Positions 26,286 to 35,479 of a stretch of DNA of 35,479 bases are shown here, one piece after another. Positions within the stretch are counted from its first letter, which is position 1. Each line of letters opens with the position of its first letter. The position numbers and the translations under genes were made by a program. Source of the stretch: Methylococcales bacterium. GTDB lineage: Bacteria; Pseudomonadota; Gammaproteobacteria; Methylococcales; Methylomonadaceae. The notes under the pieces were generated by a model that worked only from the letters and a program-made list of their open reading frames with translations, was not told where the DNA came from and did no database searches. The DNA is taken from the NCBI GenBank assembly GCA_003584875.1, contig QVQD01000151.1, positions 1 to 35,479 of the forward strand. The letters are read 5' to 3'.

Positions 26286-27518
26286 TTAAGAGGGCAATCT
26301 ATCTATACGAGCCACTAACTCACTGGAAGCTAGCTCTAAACCATTTTTATAACAACGGCTAGCACCTTCCTGATCGCCCTGTGCAAACAATAAATCACCT
26401 AAAAATTGATAAGCTTGCACAGTGGGTTCAACAGCAATACTTTTAGCCAGATAACTTTCGGCTTTAAAGCTATCCTCACACTTTATAGCCAATTTTCCCA
26501 TAACAGCTAACAAAACAGCATTGTCCTGATGTACATAAGACCATTTTTCAGCGGTTTCTAGCTGAGTGACAACATTATTGGACTGCAGGCTACCAAACAA
26601 AACTAATAAAGTCTCATCCCAGCGGCCGGATAGTATTTCTATCAATTCTTCTTCAATTTCATTATCGGCACCCACATAAATCATAGCGGCAAAATAAATA
26701 GCCGCAATGCTAGGCATGTTTTTTATGAAGCTAGGTATTTCTGACCATAAGGTTTTAAGGTCTACAATATTAGCGTTTGTTGCTGCTTCTTTTAGTAACT
26801 GACTGTAAGTTTCTGTCTCCAACAACTTAACTTCGGCTTCCATTAAAATTTGCTGGCTATGCAAGGATGGAATCAGCTTTCTAATACCGTGCCAATCTCC
26901 TACATGCTGATAGGTTTGATGTAAGAGCTTTAAAACATTTGCATGGTTTGGATCAATGCTATGTAGTCGAGTCAAAGTTTCTAAGGCTTGCTCAAATTGA
27001 TTGCCTGATAAATTAAGCTCCGCTTGAGTGAGTCCAATAATAACATCGGAATCGGGCGCATGATCAGTCGCTTTCTTCAAATACTCATCTCTTTTATCGA
27101 AGGCTCCACGGGATTGAGCTGCTCTTGCTGCCGTTAAATAATGGATTAAAGGCGCGCCACTATGCGATGCATGTTTAATGAGGATATTTTCAGCTTTTTC
27201 CCAGTTACCTTCGACAGAATCAACTAAACCTGCGATCAAGGCTTCTTGAGAGCGATTAAAGCGTATGCTTTTACCTCGGCTTTTCAAATGCCCAGGTAAT
27301 CGAATCAACCAACCTATACATCTAAACAATTGGTAAAAAACAAAAAAGCCTAATAGCAAGCTAATTGAAAAAATCACTAACGAGGTCTCTAGCGACCAAT
27401 GACCAATACCAATCATCACATAGCCTGGATTGCCAAAGCTCTGTAACCAATAATTAAGCAACAATGCAACGGCAATCGTTGCAAACAGAGAACCTAGAAA
27501 ATTAAATAACTTTTTCAT
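26286..27518 (-). CDS. hemY: HemY-type inner-membrane TPR protein
   Basis: This is a membrane-anchored protein of the gammaproteobacterial heme operon. Despite the name it is not protoporphyrinogen oxidase; its role in heme metabolism is not fully defined. At about 410 aa it has two N-terminal membrane segments (about 4-22 and 37-58), then TPR-like helical repeats to the C-terminus (for example the PNHANVLKLLHQTYQHVGDW block and a last repeat near QAYQFLGDLLFAQGDQEGA). The open frame reaches 27545 with a TTG, but ATG 27516-27518 has an agagag ribosome-binding sequence and begins 10 nt after the hemX stop, so I chose it. It is the last gene of hemC-hemD-hemX-hemY. Confidence 0.88.
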   Translation of the reverse strand: MKKLFNFLGSLFATIAVALLLNYWLQSFGNPGYVMIGIGHWSLETSLVIFSISLLLGFFVFYQLFRCIGWLIRLPGHLKSRGKSIRFNRSQEALIAGLVDSVEGNWEKAENILIKHASHSGAPLIHYLTAARAAQSRGAFDKRDEYLKKATDHAPDSDVIIGLTQAELNLSGNQFEQALETLTRLHSIDPNHANVLKLLHQTYQHVGDWHGIRKLIPSLHSQQILMEAEVKLLETETYSQLLKEAATNANIVDLKTLWSEIPSFIKNMPSIAAIYFAAMIYVGADNEIEEELIEILSGRWDETLLVLFGSLQSNNVVTQLETAEKWSYVHQDNAVLLAVMGKLAIKCEDSFKAESYLAKSIAVEPTVQAYQFLGDLLFAQGDQEGASRCYKNGLELASSELVARIDRLPS

Positions 27519-27528
27519 CAATGCTCTC

Positions 27529-28734
27529 TTATTTCGAAGGCTCAACAGCTTGAGCAGGAACCAAAGTTTCTACTGGCTTACTTGATTCAACTGCCGTAGG
27601 CTTTTTAACCGAAACCATAGCGTCTAATGGCTGAATAGCTTTATCTGTTTCTACTCTTAAGGTCGCTATATCTTTAATCATTTTTAAAGATAGGCTGATA
27701 TCGGGTAATTGGCTACTGATCCTAGTGATATTTAGGCGCTCTAAGTCAGCCAAAAAACTATCGTCAGTATTCTTAGTAAAGTTCTGTTCGGTCCATTTCT
27801 TGACATCAGCTAAACTTGATTGAAATAGCACTTCATTACGCTGAACTAAGGAAATCTTGACCATTTCCAATTTAACTCTTAATTGTTCACGAATAAACAA
27901 CGCTTCTTCGGGCGTTAATATTTCTTTAACTTCATGCTCGGTATGTCTAATAACAACAGCATCTTGTAACTGACTGATTGCTGAATCAAGTAAACCTTGA
28001 TTTTCCGTGGGTAACGGAGACTTTTTACTATCAGCAGGTGATGCTAGGGTTTTACCGGTATAAGGCAAAAGCAAAGCTAATTTGTCAACTCGATCTTGCA
28101 GGGTTTGTATAGAAGCATAGATGCCCACGACATCAGGCACCGCAATACTTTTTAGAAGAGACAATTCTTTGGCAATTTCTTCGCGTACTTTAAAAGTTGA
28201 AGCATCACCACTTTCTCTGAGCCGTTGATCAGCGGCTTCCAAAGCTTCTCGCGTGGTATTAACATCACCCACTAAATGTAAGCGCTCATTGGCTACACTA
28301 AGCAAATATTCAGCATCGGCAATCAACCAATCACCTCTAGTTTTTCCTAGTTGGCGCTGTAATCGAATAATCGCGTCATTTAACTCATTACGAGTACCAT
28401 CTAGCTTTTCATTATGTAGCTGTGAAAAGTCCGCAAGCGTTTGTGTAAAATGATTATCTTTACCGGCCACGTTAGATTCTAAAGAGGCTAGCTGAGATTG
28501 GATAGCAACTAACTGAGATTGATAATCGGCGATCTGTTTAGACATTTCGCCTTTAACTTCACCACCTAGATCTTGTTGCTGATCGCGTAATTGCGAAAAG
28601 AAATAAAAACCGGCACCAGCAAGTCCGATAATAATGAGCAGTATAATGACGCCAAACCATAAACCATTTGACGATTGGCGGGCTGATTTGATATCGCCCA
28701 GCTCTTGTTCTTTTTGTTCACTCAATTCGGCCAC
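27529..28734 (-). CDS. hemX: HemX-like membrane protein of the heme operon
   Basis: This protein resembles HemX, often mis-annotated as uroporphyrinogen-III C-methyltransferase. No methyltransferase motif is visible. It has a short cytoplasmic N-terminus, one membrane segment at about 24-46 (LWFGVIILLIIIGLAGAGFY), then a long helical, partly coiled-coil periplasmic part and a Pro-rich tail. It probably acts as a scaffold around heme synthesis enzymes (inference from the family). I start it at GTG 28732-28734 (401 aa), which has a perfect AGGAGG 6 nt upstream; a more distal GTG at 28755 would place that site inside the gene. It overlaps the end of hemD by 13 nt. Confidence 0.87.
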   Translation of the reverse strand: MAELSEQKEQELGDIKSARQSSNGLWFGVIILLIIIGLAGAGFYFFSQLRDQQQDLGGEVKGEMSKQIADYQSQLVAIQSQLASLESNVAGKDNHFTQTLADFSQLHNEKLDGTRNELNDAIIRLQRQLGKTRGDWLIADAEYLLSVANERLHLVGDVNTTREALEAADQRLRESGDASTFKVREEIAKELSLLKSIAVPDVVGIYASIQTLQDRVDKLALLLPYTGKTLASPADSKKSPLPTENQGLLDSAISQLQDAVVIRHTEHEVKEILTPEEALFIREQLRVKLEMVKISLVQRNEVLFQSSLADVKKWTEQNFTKNTDDSFLADLERLNITRISSQLPDISLSLKMIKDIATLRVETDKAIQPLDAMVSVKKPTAVESSKPVETLVPAQAVEPSK

Positions 28735-29522
28735 GCTAATCCTCCTGTTACACACATTTTTACTGTCTCAAGAATTGCCACATCTGAAGGACTATTCGTC
28801 ACTGCAATTCGTTTAAAGCCTATGTCGGCAGCTATGTGCCGAATTCTATCGCTAATTACGACTAGAGGTATCAAAAATAATTGCTGATGATATTGTTCAT
28901 TCAACATAATTAATAAGTTTTGCAACGCATTAACACTGGTTACCGTTATAACATCCAATTTATTTTGAGTCAGTAGTAAATACAACTCTGAATTATCAAT
29001 ACTGGGTATTATCCTTTGATAAACCTCGAGATAATCAACAACTGCGCCTCGACTTCGTAATGTCGTCGCTAATTCTTCTCGACCACCTAAACCTCGAACA
29101 ATTAAACATCGCTGCCCAAGCATGTTTTGCATAGCAGGCATAGCCAACACTGCTTCACTGTTAAATCCTTGTTCAGGCAGCAAATCAACCGGCAATCCTG
29201 CCAATAACAAGGCCTCAGCCGTAGCTTTTCCTATTGCGGCAATGCGCACCGAATTGTTTTTTTTTATTTTATCATCAACTGAATAGTAACTGTGCATAGT
29301 TACTGCATTGACACTGATAAATATAAGCCATTGATAAGTCATCCATTGCGCTAATCCGGCTTGTATGGCTTGTGTGGCTTGTGTATTTTCTAAAGCGGCA
29401 ATCGCTAGCGTAGGAAAACGAATAGCGACCCCGCCCTGCTTTTCAAGCAATTCGCATAAATTTTTAGCTTGATGAGCAGGGCGCGTGACTAAGACACGAA
29501 CATCATTTAACGACTTATTCAA
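28722..29522 (-). CDS. hemD: Uroporphyrinogen-III synthase (HemD)
   Basis: This cytoplasmic enzyme cyclises hydroxymethylbilane to uroporphyrinogen III with inversion of ring D, the step after HemC. The protein is about 266 aa (E. coli 246). It has the family start [20 protein letters not shown], the [10 protein letters not shown] block, the LIFISVNAV segment and [10 protein letters not shown]; sequence conservation in this family is always low. There is no ATG near the start. A GTG at 29550-29552 and a TTG at 29520-29522 are both possible. I chose the TTG because it overlaps the hemC stop by 8 nt and best fits the family N-terminus. The stop overlaps hemX. Confidence 0.88.
   Translation of the reverse strand: MNKSLNDVRVLVTRPAHQAKNLCELLEKQGGVAIRFPTLAIAALENTQATQAIQAGLAQWMTYQWLIFISVNAVTMHSYYSVDDKIKKNNSVRIAAIGKATAEALLLAGLPVDLLPEQGFNSEAVLAMPAMQNMLGQRCLIVRGLGGREELATTLRSRGAVVDYLEVYQRIIPSIDNSELYLLLTQNKLDVITVTSVNALQNLLIMLNEQYHQQLFLIPLVVISDRIRHIAADIGFKRIAVTNSPSDVAILETVKMCVTGGLAWPN
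28741..28746 (-). promoter_or_regulatory. AGGAGG ribosome-binding site that fixes the hemX start
   Basis: The minus strand reads AGGAGG-attagc-GTG, an ideal Shine-Dalgarno sequence at 6-nt spacing before the GTG at 28732-28734. It lies inside the last codons of hemD and so supports coupled expression. Confidence 0.8.
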
Positions 29523-30444
29523 GCAATAACGCTTGCAGAATTTTATCTGCACCTTGAGCTAATAAATCATCTGCTATCTTGCGCCCCATAGTTTCTGCCT
29601 GATCAACTTCAGCCCAACACTCAGCTCTATAAAGAACACTACCATCAGGATCACCAACCAAGCCACGCATAAACAATTGTCCGTTAATAAGCTGTGCAAA
29701 ACCACCAATTGGCACTTGGCAGCCACCTTGTAAGCGTGCATTCATGGCACGCTCAGCCGTTACACACAAACCCGTATCTGAATCATGTAATCGTTGTAGC
29801 ATATCATTCATTTCTACATCATCAATGCGACATTCTATGCCTATTGCACCCTGACCAATAGCAGGCAAACTATCACTGGGGTCTAAAGACTGTGCGATAC
29901 GTTCGCTCATGCCTAATCTTTTTAATCCAGCGGATGCCAAAATAATGGCATCATATTCACCGGCATCCAGTTTAGCTAAACGCGTATTAACATTACCTCT
30001 TAAGGGCAAGATTTGTGCATCTGGAAAGCGTTCTTTAAGCTGGCATTGTCTACGCAGACTAGACGTACCTATTTTGGCATTAGCAGGCAATTCAGCTAAG
30101 GCCGAATAATGCTTCGAAACCAAAGCATCAGTAGGATCTTCTCTACTTAATATAGCCGCTAAATGCAAGCCCACCGGAAACTCAACTGGCACATCTTTCA
30201 TTGAATGCACGGCTATATCTGCCGAACCTTCTAGCATACCTTGCTCTAACTCCTTAACAAACAGACCTTTACCGCCAATTTTAGCTAAAGGTGCGTCGAG
30301 GATTTTATCGCCGCGCGTAACCATTTTGATTAGCTCAGTCTTCACGCCTGGAAAAGTCTGCTCCAATAAAGCAGCAACATGCTCTGCCTGCCATAATGCC
30401 AAAGGACTCTGACGCGTAGCAATTCGAATAGTTTTTTCAGTCAA
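29515..30444 (-). CDS. hemC: Porphobilinogen deaminase / hydroxymethylbilane synthase (HemC)
   Basis: This cytoplasmic enzyme polymerises four porphobilinogen molecules to hydroxymethylbilane, using a covalently bound dipyrromethane cofactor. The family start [19 protein letters not shown] is clear, as are KMVTRGDK, the HSMKDVP motif and [13 protein letters not shown]. The cofactor cysteine lies in [12 protein letters not shown] frame with ATG extends to 30486, but it lacks a ribosome-binding site. Starting at TTG 30442-30444, preceded by aggctctatc, gives 309 aa and places the cofactor cysteine at position 242, exactly as in E. coli, so I prefer it. It is the first gene of the heme operon. 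Confidence 0.93.
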   Translation of the reverse strand: MTEKTIRIATRQSPLALWQAEHVAALLEQTFPGVKTELIKMVTRGDKILDAPLAKIGGKGLFVKELEQGMLEGSADIAVHSMKDVPVEFPVGLHLAAILSREDPTDALVSKHYSALAELPANAKIGTSSLRRQCQLKERFPDAQILPLRGNVNTRLAKLDAGEYDAIILASAGLKRLGMSERIAQSLDPSDSLPAIGQGAIGIECRIDDVEMNDMLQRLHDSDTGLCVTAERAMNARLQGGCQVPIGGFAQLINGQLFMRGLVGDPDGSVLYRAECWAEVDQAETMGRKIADDLLAQGADKILQALLLE

Positions 30445-30606
30445 GATAGAGCCTACATTATTCAAAAATGAATATTGTAACCGCATTTAAGTTAACGGTA
30501 TGTTAATGGGCAATAAAATTTTATGGTATCACTGAAAAGAAGGATAAAAAGAGGGTGTTAGTTAGCGCTTTTATGGGCTAGGAATTTTAGGTGGGGCAGA
30601 TTGAAC

Positions 30607-30699
30607 GCAGGCAAAAGGCTAAGGGCGAAAGGCTTAGCCTAGGAGGCTAGCAACTTATGGCGAGTAGGCTTAGCCTTTTGCCTTGAGCCTTTCGCCTGC
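30607..30699. repeat. Long imperfect palindrome between hemC and uppP
   Basis: A 34-nt arm at 30607-30640 pairs with 30666-30699 at 29 of 34 positions; the arms are built from the recurring words aaaggct and aggcttagcct. It lies downstream of uppP and upstream of hemC on their shared strand, so it could end the uppP transcript or protect its 3' end. It looks like a dispersed palindromic repeat unrelated to the REP-like family above. Confidence 0.65.
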
Positions 30700-30748
30700 A
30701 CTAAATGAACAATTTAAGAAAATCGTCCTACCTTAAGTAGGCAGTCGA

Positions 30749-31576
30749 TTAAGCCAAACCCCAATTGACCCAACCTAGTTGTGCAGAAACTAACACCATG
30801 ATGCCGAATATAATGCGATACCAAGCAAATACCGTAAAATCATGTCGACTAATAAAGCGTATTAATCCGCGTACGGCGATAAAAGCACTGATGAATGATA
30901 CGCTGCCGCCGACTACAAACAATGCCATGTCATCCATACTGAACAAATCGCGATGCTTATAAACATCGTATAAAGTTGCAGCAAACATAGTAGGTATTGC
31001 GAGGAAAAAAGAAAATTCAGTGGCGGCCCGACGAGATAAGCCGAAAAATAAACCACCAATAATGGTTGCACCCGAACGAGAAGTACCGGGTATCATCGCT
31101 AAAGCTTGTGCGAAACCTATTTTTAAAGCGTCGCGCCAAGTCATATCATCTATGGATTCAGCATGAACCTCATGCTGACGACGCTCAGCCCACAAGATCA
31201 GAAAACCACCAACAATAAAAGCTGATGCAACTACTATCGGATTAAATAAATAGGCTTTTATTTGCTTTAAAAACAAAAAGCCCAAGATAGCTGCGGGCAA
31301 AAAAGCAATAATCAGATTTAAAGCCAAACGCATGGATTTTGTTTCTGTCCTCACGCTAAGCAGCGTATGAACTAATCGCGCCCGATACTCCCAAACTACA
31401 GCAAGTATCGCCGCAAATTGAATTGCAATTTCAAAAACTTTACCTTTATCATCATTAAAGTCTATCAATTGACCCACTAGAATTAAATGACCTGTAGATG
31501 AAACCGGAAGAAACTCAGTCAGTCCTTCAACAATACCTAAAATAAGTGCATGTATTAATAGAGTAGGATCTGTCAT
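30749..31576 (-). CDS. uppP: Undecaprenyl-diphosphate phosphatase (UppP/BacA)
   Basis: This integral membrane enzyme dephosphorylates undecaprenyl diphosphate to recycle the lipid carrier of cell-wall synthesis; raised dosage gives bacitracin resistance in E. coli. At 275 aa (E. coli 273) it has about eight hydrophobic segments. The catalytic motifs are E17 and E21 in [17 protein letters not shown] with H30, and the second motif is [13 protein letters not shown] (163-175). The ATG at 31574-31576 matches the family start. It is 59 nt downstream of rho on the same strand. All catalytic residues looked for are present. Confidence 0.95.
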   Translation of the reverse strand: MTDPTLLIHALILGIVEGLTEFLPVSSTGHLILVGQLIDFNDDKGKVFEIAIQFAAILAVVWEYRARLVHTLLSVRTETKSMRLALNLIIAFLPAAILGFLFLKQIKAYLFNPIVVASAFIVGGFLILWAERRQHEVHAESIDDMTWRDALKIGFAQALAMIPGTSRSGATIIGGLFFGLSRRAATEFSFFLAIPTMFAATLYDVYKHRDLFSMDDMALFVVGGSVSFISAFIAVRGLIRFISRHDFTVFAWYRIIFGIMVLVSAQLGWVNWGLA

Positions 31577-31635
31577 GGCAAAGTCTCTATAGATATAATC
31601 TGTATGAAATTAAGCAGTCGTAATGCTTTATGAAA

Positions 31636-32892
31636 CTAGCGTTTCATAGAGTTAAAGAACTCAGCATTAGTTTTGAAGTCTTTTAGCTTACCGATCAAAA
31701 ACTCTGAAGCAGCTGTTTCGTCCATGGGCTGCAAGATCTTGCGTAAGATCCAGGTTTTTTGCAAAGTATCGGGATCTACCAAATACTCTTCTCTACGCGT
31801 ACCCGAACGATTAATATTGATAGCAGGATAAATTCTTTTTTCAGCAATTTTACGATCCAGATGCAATTCCATGTTGCCGGTACCTTTGAATTCTTCATAG
31901 ATAACCTCATCCATTCTTGATCCGGTATCGACCAATGCCGTTGCGATAATGGTCAAACTACCGCCTTCTTCGATATTACGTGCCGCACCGAAGAAACGCT
32001 TAGGTTTTTCTAAAGCATTGGCATCAACACCACCCGTTAATATTTTTCCTGACGAAGGCACAACTGTATTATAAGCTCTGGCTAGACGAGTAATTGAGTC
32101 TAACAAAATGACCACATCGTGTTTATGTTCGACCAAGCGTCGCGCTTTTTCAATAACCATTTCAGCCACTTGTACGTGGCGAGTGGCAGGTTCATCAAAG
32201 GTACTTGAAATCACTTCACCGCGCACGCAACGCTCCATTTCAGTGACTTCTTCTGGGCGCTCATCAATTAACAGCACGATTAAATAACATTCTGGATTTT
32301 GTTCTGCAATGGCTTGCGCCAAACTTTGCAGTATCATGGTTTTACCCGCTTTAGGGGGCGATACAATCAAACCGCGTTGACCTTTACCTATGGGTGCAAT
32401 TAAATCAATAATTCTTCCTGTTAAATCTTCGCTACTGCCATTACCTTGCTCAAGTGTAAAACGTTGCTTAGCAAAAAGTGGCGTCAAATTAGAAAAGGTG
32501 ATTTTATTTTTAGTATTCTCTGGAGATTCAAAATTGATCTGGTCAACTTTGAGCATGGCGAAATAACGCTCATTATCTTTTGGGGGTCTAATCTTACCCG
32601 TGATCGTATCACCGGTTTTTAAAGAAAAGCGTCTAATTTGACTGGGTGACACATAAATATCATCGGGGCCAGCTAAATAAGAGCAACCCGGCGTTCGTAA
32701 AAAGCCAAAACCATCTTGTAAAATTTCAAGGACACCATCACCGGAAATATCGTCGCCGGCCTTTGCCTGCTTCTTAAGAATAGCAAAGATCAAATCTTGC
32801 TTGCGTGATCTTGCAACATTTTCAAGCCCAAGAGACTCGGCAATTTCAATAACTTCACTAATTTGTTTTAGTTTTAACTCGGTAAGATTCAT
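31636..32892 (-). CDS. rho: Transcription termination factor Rho
   Basis: This is a hexameric RNA-dependent ATPase and helicase that terminates transcription at Rho-dependent sites. At 418 aa (E. coli 419) it shows the N-terminal RNA-binding domain with DGFGFLR (60-66) and a segment with [17 protein letters not shown]. The motor has Walker A PPKAGKT (179-185), the same position as in E. coli, then [15 protein letters not shown] and [13 protein letters not shown]. It lies downstream of trxA, as in E. coli. The 186-nt leader after trxA holds a hairpin (33028-33063); Rho autoregulation through its leader is known in other bacteria but not demonstrable here. Confidence 0.97.
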   Translation of the reverse strand: MNLTELKLKQISEVIEIAESLGLENVARSRKQDLIFAILKKQAKAGDDISGDGVLEILQDGFGFLRTPGCSYLAGPDDIYVSPSQIRRFSLKTGDTITGKIRPPKDNERYFAMLKVDQINFESPENTKNKITFSNLTPLFAKQRFTLEQGNGSSEDLTGRIIDLIAPIGKGQRGLIVSPPKAGKTMILQSLAQAIAEQNPECYLIVLLIDERPEEVTEMERCVRGEVISSTFDEPATRHVQVAEMVIEKARRLVEHKHDVVILLDSITRLARAYNTVVPSSGKILTGGVDANALEKPKRFFGAARNIEEGGSLTIIATALVDTGSRMDEVIYEEFKGTGNMELHLDRKIAEKRIYPAININRSGTRREEYLVDPDTLQKTWILRKILQPMDETAASEFLIGKLKDFKTNAEFFNSMKR

Positions 32893-33027
32893 AAAAAGAC
32901 AACTCGGAGAAAAGTAGTTCGGCTGTACACCGTAACAACCAGGATAGAATTTAGAATTCGGAGGGTAAGTATCAGACGATATGATTGATTGCGCGAGACT
33001 ATCGCACGAGATAAGTATATATCAAGT

Positions 33028-33063
33028 ATTCAGAACCGTCCAACTTTTATGAGCGGTCTGAAT
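33028..33063 (-). terminator. Hairpin after trxA, possible terminator or rho leader structure
   Basis: On the minus strand, attcagaccg pairs with cggttctgaat (one bulge) around an AT-rich loop, starting 15 nt beyond the trxA stop. There is no clear U-tract, so it may be a weak terminator or a structure of the rho leader. Confidence 0.4.
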
Positions 33064-33078
33064 AATGACAAATATTTT

Positions 33079-33405
33079 TTAAATATTAGTATCAAGAAAT
33101 TTAGCAAGTTCTACTTTGGTTAAAGCGCCTACTTTAGTCGCTTCCACTTCGCCATCTTTAAACAACATTAGCGTTGGAATACCGCGCACACCATAGTGTT
33201 GTGGCGTCTGTGGATTGTCATCTATGTTTATTTTAACGACTGTTAATTTACCAGCATATTCTTCGGCAATGGCATCCAGTACAGGCGCAATCATTTTGCA
33301 AGGACCACACCATTCTGCCCAATAGTCAACCAATACAGGCCCACTAGCTTTAATAACAGTTTCGTTAAATTCACTATCACTTACATGAAGAACTGAATCG
33401 CTCAC
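33079..33405 (-). CDS. trxA: Thioredoxin 1 (TrxA)
   Basis: This small cytoplasmic disulfide reductase is 108 aa, the size of E. coli TrxA. The redox motif WCGPC is at residues 32-36, D26 is in VLVDYWA, and the cis-proline segment is GIPTLMLF. The start is GTG 33403-33405 with ggag 7 nt upstream. It lies upstream of rho on the same strand and divergent from rhlB, the arrangement seen in E. coli. Confidence 0.97.
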   Translation of the reverse strand: MSDSVLHVSDSEFNETVIKASGPVLVDYWAEWCGPCKMIAPVLDAIAEEYAGKLTVVKINIDDNPQTPQHYGVRGIPTLMLFKDGEVEATKVGALTKVELAKFLDTNI

Positions 33406-33503
33406 ACTATTTCTCCAAAAATAAAAAGTTAAAACTATAGGAGGGATAGCTTATTGAGTCAATCAATTTCAAGCAATTTGATTTTTACGTTATGCTATAG
33501 CCT

Positions 33504-34748
33504 ATGAAAACTACCCATTTAACTAAAACACGCTTTTGCAATTTGGAATTGTCTGACTCTATACTGTCAGGCTTAAACGATGCCGCCTTTAATTATTGCA
33601 CACCCATTCAAGATAAAGCATTGCCTTTATTGTTGCGAAGTAAAGACATTGCTGGGCAAGCGCAAACAGGAACAGGTAAAACCGCGACCTTTTTATTAGC
33701 CACTTTTCAACATCTAATCAATGATGAAAGTGAAACTATTAAAAATCCCAGAGCACTCATTCTTGCCCCCACACGTGAATTAGCCATCCAGATTCATAAA
33801 GACGCCTTATTACTCAGCAAACATCTTAATCTAAAGTTTGCGTTGATTTATGGCGGCACCGATTATCAAAAACAACTGGACACCTTAAAAACCAATATTG
33901 ATATTATCATTGGTACTCCAGGACGCATTATTGATTTTTATCGACAAAATGCCTTCACACTCGACCATATCCAAGTCACGGTAATGGATGAAGCTGATCG
34001 TATGTTTGATTTAGGCTTTATCAAGGATATCCGTTATTTATTAAAACGCATGCCAGCACCAGAAAAGCGTTTAAACATGCTTTTTTCAGCGACCCTCTCT
34101 TATAAAGTCACTGAACTCGCTTATGAGCACATGAACAACCCTATACTCATACGCATTGAAACAGAGGAAGTAACCTCTAAAGCGATACAGCAAAGCGCCT
34201 ACTGCCCTGCTAACGAACAAAAATTACCGCTATTAATAGGCTTATTAAATCATCATCAGCCTCAACGCAGCATTATCTTTGTCAACACCAAACGTTGCGC
34301 AGAATTACTAGACGACACCCTGAATGCAAACGGTTATAAAACTGCAGCGCTCAGTGGTGATGTTGCCCAAGACAAACGCCAGCGGCTACTGGCTGATTTT
34401 CAGGACAATAAAATCACGCTACTCATTGCCACCGACGTAGCCGCAAGAGGCTTACATATAGTCGACGTGTCTCATGTTATTAATTATGATTTACCGCAAG
34501 ATGTAGAAGATTATGTACACAGAATTGGCAGAACAGCTCGCTTTGGTGCAAGTGGCATCGCTATTAGTTTTATTTGCGAACATTACGCCTATTCTATGCC
34601 GGACATTGAAACCTATATTGGCCAGAAAATTCCCGTTAACGCCATCACCGCTAATCTTTTAGCGGATATTGTCATACCGGAAAAAAGACCACCAAAACCT
34701 AAGTCAGGCCATCAAAGCAAGCGCCCTAATCAAAACAAACACCGATAA
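33504..34748 (+). CDS. rhlB: ATP-dependent RNA helicase RhlB
   Basis: This DEAD-box RNA helicase unwinds structured RNA, in E. coli as a part of the degradosome on RNase E. At 414 aa it has the RhlB N-terminus (THLT...F), the Q motif with CTPIQ (32-36), Walker A AQTGTGKT (53-60), PTREL (89-93), DEAD (162-165), SAT (195-197), the ATDVAARGLHI motif, and HRIGRTAR. The basic, Pro/Lys-rich tail (from about 392) is typical. Identity with RhlB rather than RhlE is supported by FIKDIRYLLKRMPAPEKRLN, the C-terminal AYSMPDIETYIG block, and the rhlB / trxA-rho context. It ends one base before the convergent yrfG. Confidence 0.93.
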   Translation: MKTTHLTKTRFCNLELSDSILSGLNDAAFNYCTPIQDKALPLLLRSKDIAGQAQTGTGKTATFLLATFQHLINDESETIKNPRALILAPTRELAIQIHKDALLLSKHLNLKFALIYGGTDYQKQLDTLKTNIDIIIGTPGRIIDFYRQNAFTLDHIQVTVMDEADRMFDLGFIKDIRYLLKRMPAPEKRLNMLFSATLSYKVTELAYEHMNNPILIRIETEEVTSKAIQQSAYCPANEQKLPLLIGLLNHHQPQRSIIFVNTKRCAELLDDTLNANGYKTAALSGDVAQDKRQRLLADFQDNKITLLIATDVAARGLHIVDVSHVINYDLPQDVEDYVHRIGRTARFGASGIAISFICEHYAYSMPDIETYIGQKIPVNAITANLLADIVIPEKRPPKPKSGHQSKRPNQNKHR

Positions 34749-34749
34749 C

Positions 34750-35406
34750 TTACCAGCCGATCATCAACTCCCGAAAATCCTCAATAGAATGAAATTCGGT
34801 GATGAGTTTTTTAGGCTGTTGAGTGTCCGGCTTACTCACAGAGATTAAATGCGCTATACCAAACAACTGCGCCGAATTCAAAACGGCTACGTTATCATCA
34901 ACCATTAATGTATGCTCTTTATCAAAGACTTGAGATTGCTGCAATAATGGCCAAAAACCAACATGCTCTTTTGGCAAACCCAAATCATGAGAGCTAACAA
35001 TGTCATCAAAAAAAGACTGTAAACAGGTCTTTTCCATTTTTAGCGCTAAGCTATCTCGATGTGCATTGGTTACTAATATTACTTGCTTAGAGGATTGCTG
35101 TAGCTTTTCTAAAAAATCAGTCACATGCGGTAAAACGGCAATTAATTCTGAAAGCTCTCGCTTTAAAGCAACAATATCCAACTGCAAAGCCTCACTCCAG
35201 TAATCTAAGCAATACCACTCCAACTGGCCTTCCATACTTTTAAACCTAGGCTCTAAGTGCTGTTTTGCAAAACTTAGATCCAAACCGTGCAATTGAGCAT
35301 ACTTGAGTGGCACAAACTCTTTCCAGAAATGATTATCAAAATTCAAATCCAATAAAGTTCCATCCATATCCAGTAAAACCGTATCAATTTCTTGCCATTC
35401 AATCAT
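34750..35406 (-). CDS. yrfG: HAD-family GMP/IMP nucleotidase YrfG
   Basis: This is a haloacid dehalogenase superfamily phosphatase of 218 aa (E. coli YrfG 222 aa), for which purine nucleotide (GMP/IMP) 5'-dephosphorylation is reported in E. coli. Motif I is LLDMDGTLLDLNFDN with nucleophile D13 and acid D15. The YCLDYWSEALQLDI block is shared with YrfG. Motif II is ILVTNAHRDSLALKME, and motifs III/IV are LPKEH and LMVDDNVAVLNSAQLFG. The ATG at 35404-35406 gives the family N-terminus. It faces rhlB tail to tail with a 1-nt gap, and no terminator is visible there. Positions 35407-35479 are non-coding. Confidence 0.92.
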   Translation of the reverse strand: MIEWQEIDTVLLDMDGTLLDLNFDNHFWKEFVPLKYAQLHGLDLSFAKQHLEPRFKSMEGQLEWYCLDYWSEALQLDIVALKRELSELIAVLPHVTDFLEKLQQSSKQVILVTNAHRDSLALKMEKTCLQSFFDDIVSSHDLGLPKEHVGFWPLLQQSQVFDKEHTLMVDDNVAVLNSAQLFGIAHLISVSKPDTQQPKKLITEFHSIEDFRELMIGW

Positions 35407-35479
35407 GATGAGTTATATTTAGTATGAAAAAATCATAAAATACCACAATGCCTATCAAACCGACCATTCTTAAAAGAAC

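Noticed and set aside
27529-28734. Annotation of HemX as uroporphyrinogen-III methyltransferase
   Set aside because: No SAM-binding or methyltransferase motif is visible; the protein is a single-span helical membrane protein.

Overview
The window is a chromosomal segment of an AT-rich (about 40% GC by eye) gammaproteobacterium. The evidence for this is gene order and protein similarity: a hemC-hemD-hemX-hemY operon, a rhlB / trxA-rho cluster arranged as in E. coli, and recognisable UppP, PurM and YrfG. A methanotroph of the Methylococcales type or a related autotrophic or C1-metabolising lineage would fit the dissolved-inorganic-carbon transporter, but no marker in the window proves it.

Layout. 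Positions 1-351 are non-coding and packed with inverted repeats. Positions 352-8173 (minus strand) form a compact type I restriction-modification operon of EcoR124 (type IC) character, read hsdM - rhuM - hsdS - PDDEXK nuclease (DUF1016/YhcG) - hsdR, with gaps of 4 nt or less or small overlaps. hsdS carries three perfect 12-bp repeats at the spacer position known to alter specificity in EcoR124. Positions 8333-11382 (minus) encode an NtrC-type sigma-54 activator and its histidine kinase. Divergently from them, 12300-16774 (plus) encodes DabA and DabB, the two-subunit inorganic carbon transporter. The 917-nt divergent region holds a 133-bp palindromic element, a 311-bp MITE with ISL3-like ends and a perfect 8-bp target duplication, and one candidate sigma-54 promoter facing each way.

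Positions 17363-19987 encode an unusual soluble protein with two tandem Cache-like modules and a C-terminal CheW domain. It has the best-placed sigma-54 promoter of the window (17314-17329) and is followed by an orphan receiver protein (20272-20733). Then, on the minus strand, come purM, a giant MscK-type mechanosensitive channel, hemY-hemX-hemD-hemC, uppP, rho and trxA; rhlB is divergent from trxA, and yrfG faces rhlB.

The most interesting reading is a sigma-54 circuit. The NtrC-type two-component system, the DAB transporter and the Cache-CheW protein each have a GG-N10-GC promoter at a plausible distance from the start codon. This suggests that inorganic carbon uptake, and possibly a sensory or chemotaxis scaffold, are controlled by the linked activator. 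That is an inference from sequence.

A family of REP/BIME-like palindromes (two full and two partial copies) decorates the intergenic spaces. Two of these copies are bracketed by imperfect direct repeats. No tRNA, rRNA or CRISPR array was seen.
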